64,000 nucleotides of DNA from DATKDP01 sp035546335. GTDB lineage: Bacteria; Acidobacteriota; Thermoanaerobaculia; Gp7-AA8. Within the stretch, counting starts at the first letter, position 1; the number at the start of each line of letters is the position of its first letter. Below the pieces are notes generated by a model. It was not told where the DNA came from and made no database searches. It was given only the letters and a program-made list of their open reading frames with translations. The translations under genes and the position numbers were made by a program. Shown piece after piece: positions 59,396-64,000 of this stretch. Location: positions 1-64,000 of the forward strand of contig DATKDP010000101.1 in NCBI GenBank assembly GCA_035546335.1. Reading direction: 5' to 3'.

Positions 59396-60832
59396 ATGAG
59401 CCGAACGACCGCATCCAATCCTCTCACCGATCGCTACGCGTCCGCTGAAATGTCGTACGTCTTCTCCGAAGAGTTCAAATTCAGAACGTGGCGACGCCTC
59501 TGGGTGGCCCTCGCCGAGGCGGAGCGCGAGCTCGGTCTGCCGATCAGCGAGGAGCAGATCGCCGAAATGCGCGCGCATGCGGACGACATCAACTACGAAG
59601 AGGCGGAGCGTCGTGAACGTGAGATCCGCCACGACGTGATGTCGCACATCCACGCCTTCGGCCTTCAGGCTCCCGGCGCGCGCGGGATCATTCACCTCGG
59701 GGCGACATCAGCCTATGTCACCGACAACGGCGAGATCCTTCAGATGCTCGAGGGATTGCGCATCGTCAGGCGCAGAGTGCTCGGAATCGTGCGTCGTCTG
59801 CGCGATTTCGTCTCCCGATGGCGCGATGTTCCGACGCTCGCCTTCACGCACTTCCAGCCGGCTCAGCTCACGACGGTGGGCAAGAGAGCGACGCTCTGGC
59901 TGCACGATCTCCTGCTCGACTGGAAAGAGCTCGAGGCTCGCGAGCAGTCGCTCGCCCTTCTCGGCGTGAAAGGGGCGACGGGAACGCAGGCCTCCTTTCT
60001 CGCCCTCTTCGAAGGCGATTCTGCCAGGGTCACTCGTCTCGAGGAGCTCGTCGCGGCAAAGATCGGGCTGCCTCGCGTCTACCCCGTGTCGGGTCAGACC
60101 TATTCGCGAAAGGTCGACAGCCAGATCGTCAACACCCTCGCCGGATTTGCCCAGTCAGCTTCGAAATTCGGCTACGACATGCGACTGCTGCAGCATCTTC
60201 GGGAGATCGAAGAGCCGTTCGAGGAGGGGCAGGTGGGCTCGTCGGCGATGCCCTACAAGCGAAACCCGATGCGCGCCGAGAGGATCGACGCACTCGCTAG
60301 ACACCTGATCGTTCTCATGCAGGACCCCGCGTTCACGGCGGCGACGCAGTGGTTCGAGCGGACCCTGGATGACTCGGCCAACCGTCGTATCGCCATCCCC
60401 GAGGCGTTTCTGGCCGCCGACGCGATCGCGCTGCTCTACGACAATATTCTCGCCGGAATCGTCGTCCACCAGGAAGTGATCGCTGCCAACGTCCGTCGCG
60501 AGCTGCCTTTCATCGCAACGGAGAATCTGATGATGGAGGGAGTGAAACGCGGCGGCGACCGGCAGCTGCTCCACGAGCGCATTCGCATCCATTCGCATGC
60601 CGCAGCCGGCGAGCTGAAGGGGAGGAGCCCCGAGGGCTCACTCTTCGAGCGGATCGCTCTCGATCCGCTCTTCGGGATGGATCTCGCTTCGATCGAATCG
60701 CTGGCGCGGCCTGAGAATTTCATCGGATGCGCGCCCGAACAGGTGGACAGGTTTCTCCGGGAGCACGTCGACCCGATCCTGCAGGAACATGGAGATCTCA
60801 TCAGAGACGAGATCAGCGAGGTGCGAGTTTGA
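59396..60832 (+). CDS. purB: Adenylosuccinate lyase
   Basis: 478 residues. Fumarase/aspartase-superfamily signature VGSSAMPYKRNPMRAERI, GATSAYVTDNGEILQM, HFQPAQLTTVGKR (catalytic region) and VKGATGTQASF. Catalyses two purine steps (SAICAR to AICAR, adenylosuccinate to AMP). Resembles the long eukaryote-like PurB subgroup (WFERTLDDSANRRIAIPEAF). Its TGA overlaps the TTG start of rlpA. Confidence 0.96.
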   Translation: MSRTTASNPLTDRYASAEMSYVFSEEFKFRTWRRLWVALAEAERELGLPISEEQIAEMRAHADDINYEEAERREREIRHDVMSHIHAFGLQAPGARGIIHLGATSAYVTDNGEILQMLEGLRIVRRRVLGIVRRLRDFVSRWRDVPTLAFTHFQPAQLTTVGKRATLWLHDLLLDWKELEAREQSLALLGVKGATGTQASFLALFEGDSARVTRLEELVAAKIGLPRVYPVSGQTYSRKVDSQIVNTLAGFAQSASKFGYDMRLLQHLREIEEPFEEGQVGSSAMPYKRNPMRAERIDALARHLIVLMQDPAFTAATQWFERTLDDSANRRIAIPEAFLAADAIALLYDNILAGIVVHQEVIAANVRRELPFIATENLMMEGVKRGGDRQLLHERIRIHSHAAAGELKGRSPEGSLFERIALDPLFGMDLASIESLARPENFIGCAPEQVDRFLREHVDPILQEHGDLIRDEISEVRV

Positions 60833-61746
60833 ACCGCACAATCACGCTTCTGATCGCTCTGCTGATCGCTGCAGGCTGTGTCACGACTCGCCGCCAGCCC
60901 GAAACGCCTCGGCCGGGCGACAGGATGAGCGGTCTGGCGAGCTGGTACGGCCAGGAGTACGCCGGGCGTACGACGGCCAACGGCGAGATCTTCGACCCGA
61001 TGGTCCTGACCGCCGCGCACAGAACGCTCCCCTTCGGAACACTGGTCCGCGTCGAGAGCCCCGGAAACGGAAAGTCCGTCGACGTGCGAATCAACGATCG
61101 CGGTCCCTTCATCGCGGGACGATTGATCGACCTTTCTTACGCAGCCGCCCGCGAGCTCGATCTCGTTCGGGCCGGGGTCGGTCCTGTGGACCTGACCCTC
61201 CTGCGTGTCGGCGCAGAAGAGCCGCTCGCGACACGGATTGCATCGACCGGACCGCCCGAGACCGGCAGTCCCTTGGCGACGATCCCCACGGAGGAGCGCC
61301 CTGTTCCGGCTCCGAGCTGGCCGGACGAAAGCGATGATCTGTTCGGAGTCGAGGTGGTTGAAGAGCGTGGCGGCCGGCCGGTTCGCAAGCAGGTCGGCCC
61401 GGATGGGCGGTCCATCGAGATCGTCCCCGCTACACCGTCAGCGGCGGGCTCTCCGCCGCCGACCGCCAGGGCCCCGGCGTCGAGGCGGCCAGCACCGCAG
61501 GCGGCTGAGCCACGTCATTCATTGCGCTGGGCGGTTCAGCTCGGAGCGTTTCTGCAGGAAGAGAATGCAACATCCCTCCAGCGGCAGGTTGCGACCCTGA
61601 TCTCGGGAAGTTACATCGAGCGGAGCGGCGGGCTCCATCGCGTTCGCGTCGGTCCGTTCGCCTCGAAGAGCGCTGCGATCGATGTTCGCGAGCGACTGGA
61701 GTCGGCGGGGATGTCGGGTCTGGTTGTGGAGGTGACGGGGGAATAG
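60829..61746 (+). CDS. rlpA: RlpA-like septal ring lipoprotein with SPOR domain
   Basis: 305 residues from TTG 60829 (overlap TTGA with purB). Lipoprotein signal LLIALLIAAGC with C17 as lipidation site. Double-psi beta-barrel GLASWYGQEYAGRTTANGEI, FDPMVLTAAHRTLPFGTLVR and VRINDRGPFIAGRLIDLSYA with the catalytic Asp region; a Pro-rich linker; then a SPOR domain (AVQLGAFLQEENATSLQRQV ... LHRVRVGPFASKSAAIDV). Lytic transglycosylase that binds denuded glycan strands at the septum. Confidence 0.93.
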   Translation: MNRTITLLIALLIAAGCVTTRRQPETPRPGDRMSGLASWYGQEYAGRTTANGEIFDPMVLTAAHRTLPFGTLVRVESPGNGKSVDVRINDRGPFIAGRLIDLSYAAARELDLVRAGVGPVDLTLLRVGAEEPLATRIASTGPPETGSPLATIPTEERPVPAPSWPDESDDLFGVEVVEERGGRPVRKQVGPDGRSIEIVPATPSAAGSPPPTARAPASRRPAPQAAEPRHSLRWAVQLGAFLQEENATSLQRQVATLISGSYIERSGGLHRVRVGPFASKSAAIDVRERLESAGMSGLVVEVTGE

Positions 61747-61818
61747 CAGATAGCAGATAGCAGAGGCGAGGGACGAGAGACGAGAGACGAGAGGCGAGGG
61801 ACGAGGGACGAGGGATGG
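61743..61818 (+). repeat. Heptamer array D8, two unit types
   Basis: Two to three AGCAGAT units are followed by about eight RGGCGAG/GACGAGA units, i.e. the two heptamer types of D1 and D2 in one array, starting within the rlpA stop region. It lies between convergent rlpA and ndk. Confidence 0.8.
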
Positions 61819-61869
61819 AGTTGGGAGTTGACTCGAAAAAGAAAAGGTGGAGTCGCCTCTCGTCGCTCC

Positions 61870-62286
61870 CTATAGCAGCTCGGATCCGGCGAAGAAGAAC
61901 GCGATCTCGATCTGCGCGTTCTCGGCGGAATCGGATCCGTGGATTGCGTTGCGCTCGATCGATTCTCCGAATTCCTTCCGGATCGTTCCCTCGTCCGCCT
62001 TCGCCGGATCGGTCGCGCCCATCGTCCTGCGCAAGTGGGTGACGGCGTCGTCGCGCTCGAGCACGGCAACGAAGACGGCCCCTGAGGTCATGTAGCGGAC
62101 CAGATCGCCGAAAAAGGGGCGTTCCCGATGAACGGCATAGAACGCTTCCGCCTGCGCGGTGCTCAGGTTCAGTTTTCTGATGTTCATGATGCGAAACCCG
62201 GCGCTCTCGAGCCGCGCGAGGATGCGTGCTGTATTCCCTTTCTCCACGGAGTCGGGCTTGATGATCGTGAGTGTTCTTTCTGGCAT
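61870..62286 (-). CDS. ndk: Nucleoside diphosphate kinase
   Basis: 138 residues. Active-site His116 in RNAIHGSDSAENA, the N-terminal TLTIIKPDSVEKGN and MRRTMGATDP-type loop (here LRRTMGATDPAKADEG). Equilibrates NTP pools. A Phe/Ala-rich end (IEIAFFFAGSEL) is normal. Followed on the same strand by nothing; converges on rlpA. Confidence 0.97.
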   Translation of the reverse strand: MPERTLTIIKPDSVEKGNTARILARLESAGFRIMNIRKLNLSTAQAEAFYAVHRERPFFGDLVRYMTSGAVFVAVLERDDAVTHLRRTMGATDPAKADEGTIRKEFGESIERNAIHGSDSAENAQIEIAFFFAGSELL

Positions 62287-62370
62287 GTCGTTCCTTCGGG
62301 GATGCGGCCTTGGCTGCGGCCGCTTCGCGCGGCGCGGATTATAGCAGTGCGCCTCGAGCCTGCCTGCATT

Positions 62371-64000
62371 TCAATGCACCGCGGGCCGGCTGCGGGCGGA
62401 AGTCAGCATGATCGGAGGCTGGCGTGGAATTCCGTCTGTCCGGGAGTCGACCGGCAGGTACATCGTGAAGACCGTTCCCTGGCCGGGAGCCGAGCGCACA
62501 TCGATCGTTCCGTGGTGCAGCTCGATGAAGTTTCGTGTGAGCGACAGACCGAGTCCGGTTCCACCGCGGCGGGCACGGCGCCCACCTTCCGCCTGATAGA
62601 ACTCCTCGAAGATTCGCTCGAGCTCCTCTTCGGCCATCCCGACTCCCTGATCCTCCACCTCGATCTTCACAGAGCCGCATCCCAGAGGCGAGCGCTCGGC
62701 GCCGGCAAAGGAGACCGCGAGTTGAACCGGGCCACCTGCAGGCGAAAACTTGACGGCATTCGAAAGGAGGTTGAAGAGAATCTGCTTGAGCCGCCCTTCG
62801 TCGAGGTGGACCTTCGGCACGTCGTCGCCGATGCTCGCCATGATCCGCACATTGGCTTCGGAGGCGAAGCCTTTCATGACACGCTCGACGGCGGCGATCG
62901 TATCGCGCAGATCGAAATGGTCCGGACGCAGTTCCATCCGCCCTGCCTCGATCTTCGACAGATCGAGAATGTCGTTGATGAGCTCGAGCAGATGGTTCCC
63001 CGCCGTCCGGATGTTTTCCAGGAACTTGTAGTGCCTCGGAGAGAGGAGACCCTGAGCGTACTCCAGCAGAACGCTGGAGAATCCGATGATCGAGTTGAGC
63101 GGCGTCCGCAGCTCGTGCGACATGTTCGCGAGAAACTGGTTCTTCGATCGGTCGGCAGCCATCAGTCGAAGATTCGTTTCGCGCAGCTCGTTGGTCCGAT
63201 CCATGACACGCTGCTCGAGCGCGTAGGTCAGTCCTTCGAGATCCTTGTAAAGACGGGCATTCTCGATGGCCACAGCCGCCTGATTGGCGATCGAGGTCAG
63301 AAGAAGAACATCGTCGTTGGTGAAGACGTTCTTGTGATAGCTCTCGACGGCGATGACCCCGACGACGCGGTCGCGAGCGATCATCGGAACCCCGAGCCAC
63401 GATTCGGTCGCTTTGCTGTCGGCAACCGCCGCCAGACCGAGCCGGCGCTCTTCGGCGACACTGCCGACGAGAAGAGGCCGGCGATGCGAGATCACCCACG
63501 AGTTCAGACCTGCTCCGAGCGGGATTCTCTCCTTCGGAAGACGGACGCCGTCACGGATGTCGAGCGCGAATGAAAGCTCCTTCGCCTCCTCATCGAGCAG
63601 GGCGATGGAAAACAGTGAAACATCGACGATCTTCCTGCACTCGGTATAGATCGCCAGCAGCAGCTCGTCGGTGCTCAGCCGCAGAGAGATGGTCTTGCCG
63701 ATGTTCGAGAGCGAAACCAGCCGCTTGACCTGCTGCTGGCTCCTGCTCCTGGTCACTGCGAGATTCCGCGCGACCAGGTTCGCGAGGACACCGGTGAATG
63801 CGAGCGCCAGCACCGCAGGCCAGCCGATGCTGCCGTAGGAAAGCGCTACGCAGATCGCATACGGCAGTGTCATCAGATAGATCGCGCCGTCGATCAGAAG
63901 GAACCTGACCGTCGTCCGGATCGAGTAACCGTACGTGTGCATCACCCTCGCCATCACGAGATTGTTCGTCAGGATGAGAACCACTCCGCAGACGGCCGCC
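62371..64000 (-). CDS. Sensor histidine kinase with GAF domain (5' end beyond window)
   Basis: The frame has no stop up to the window edge, so the N-terminus is missing; a GTG at 63984 is unlikely to be the start. Visible parts: two or three membrane helices (VRFLLIDGAIYLMTLPYAIC, GWPAVLALAFTGVLANLVAR), a GAF domain (about 95-245 of the visible chain), a coiled coil, the H-box FLANMSHELRTPLNSIIGFS with the phospho-acceptor about residue 290, then N, G1, F and G2 boxes (LLSNAVKFSPAG, VEDQGVGM, FEEFYQAEGG, GGTGLGLSLT). No receiver domain. Signal unknown. Confidence 0.93.
   Translation of the reverse strand, partial: AAVCGVVLILTNNLVMARVMHTYGYSIRTTVRFLLIDGAIYLMTLPYAICVALSYGSIGWPAVLALAFTGVLANLVARNLAVTRSRSQQQVKRLVSLSNIGKTISLRLSTDELLLAIYTECRKIVDVSLFSIALLDEEAKELSFALDIRDGVRLPKERIPLGAGLNSWVISHRRPLLVGSVAEERRLGLAAVADSKATESWLGVPMIARDRVVGVIAVESYHKNVFTNDDVLLLTSIANQAAVAIENARLYKDLEGLTYALEQRVMDRTNELRETNLRLMAADRSKNQFLANMSHELRTPLNSIIGFSSVLLEYAQGLLSPRHYKFLENIRTAGNHLLELINDILDLSKIEAGRMELRPDHFDLRDTIAAVERVMKGFASEANVRIMASIGDDVPKVHLDEGRLKQILFNLLSNAVKFSPAGGPVQLAVSFAGAERSPLGCGSVKIEVEDQGVGMAEEELERIFEEFYQAEGGRRARRGGTGLGLSLTRNFIELHHGTIDVRSAPGQGTVFTMYLPVDSRTDGIPRQPPIMLTSARSRPAVH

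Overview
The window is high-GC, densely coded bacterial chromosome of about 64 kb with no rRNA, complete tRNA, prophage, transposase or CRISPR array. Gene content fits a free-living heterotroph of the Acidobacteriota (possibly Thermoanaerobaculia-like) or a Myxococcota/Deltaproteobacteria relative: split glycine decarboxylase (gcvPA/gcvPB), DUF2911, DUF255/thioredoxin, KGG protein, DUF2378/V4R-like protein, response regulator with a long Pro/Glu linker, and intergenic gaps filled with repeats. That placement is inference from gene families, not from a marker gene.

Layout: 1-8.8 kb holds a Ser/Thr kinase fragment, secreted DUF2911, an amidohydrolase, a fatty acid desaturase, a beta-propeller/SnoaL-like protein, an MBL-rhodanese protein and an AI-2E-type permease with an unusual C-terminal domain. 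8.9-13.3 kb is the glycine cleavage operon gcvT-H-PA-PB, divergent from a XerC/D-type recombinase with a matched promoter pair. 14.6-20.2 kb holds a DUF255 protein, a YkgJ protein and an ABC exporter operon. 20.5-26.9 kb is a probable amide/peptide ligase locus: esterase, ATP-grasp, carboxylate-amine ligase, GATase-like protein and a second, apparently permuted ATP-grasp. Embedded in it is a four-helix-bundle gene enclosed by inverted heptamer and hexamer repeats. 26.9-28.6 kb has a broken FAD oxidase, a membrane protein whose C-terminus is encoded by a dispersed repeat, and a repeat-rich gap. 28.6-41.5 kb has a TPR protein, transporters (RarD, MFS), stress and repair genes (KGG, AAG glycosylase), a PfpI-like protein without its cysteine, an M20 peptidase and a GT39-like membrane protein. 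41.6-53.1 kb has dNTPase, HU, fmt-rsmB, cold shock protein, gpmI-argS and a GDPD. 53.2-64 kb has a response regulator, a PduO-type adenosyltransferase, a FHA/Wzm/Wzt polysaccharide-export operon, FtsB, a second cold shock protein with a strong terminator, purB-rlpA, ndk and a truncated GAF histidine kinase.

The outstanding non-coding feature is the number of dispersed repeat families, named here A to G: A, a MITE-like element of about 115 bp with terminal inverted repeats; B, a GC-rich palindromic 29-mer; C, a unit of about 80-100 bp; D, short arrays whose unit is always 7 bp but whose unit sequence varies; E, an AT-rich block followed by GGGCTC hexamers; F, a perfect hairpin; G, a triple-hairpin REP-like element. 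Most copies sit at gene ends or between convergent genes. Operons are tightly coupled by 4-base stop/start overlaps (gcvPA-gcvPB, ABC exporter, fmt-rsmB, gpmI-argS, FHA-Wzm-Wzt, purB-rlpA, IMPase-AAG). Start codons are often TTG or GTG, and several promoters show -35 TTGnCn with -10 TACGYT.
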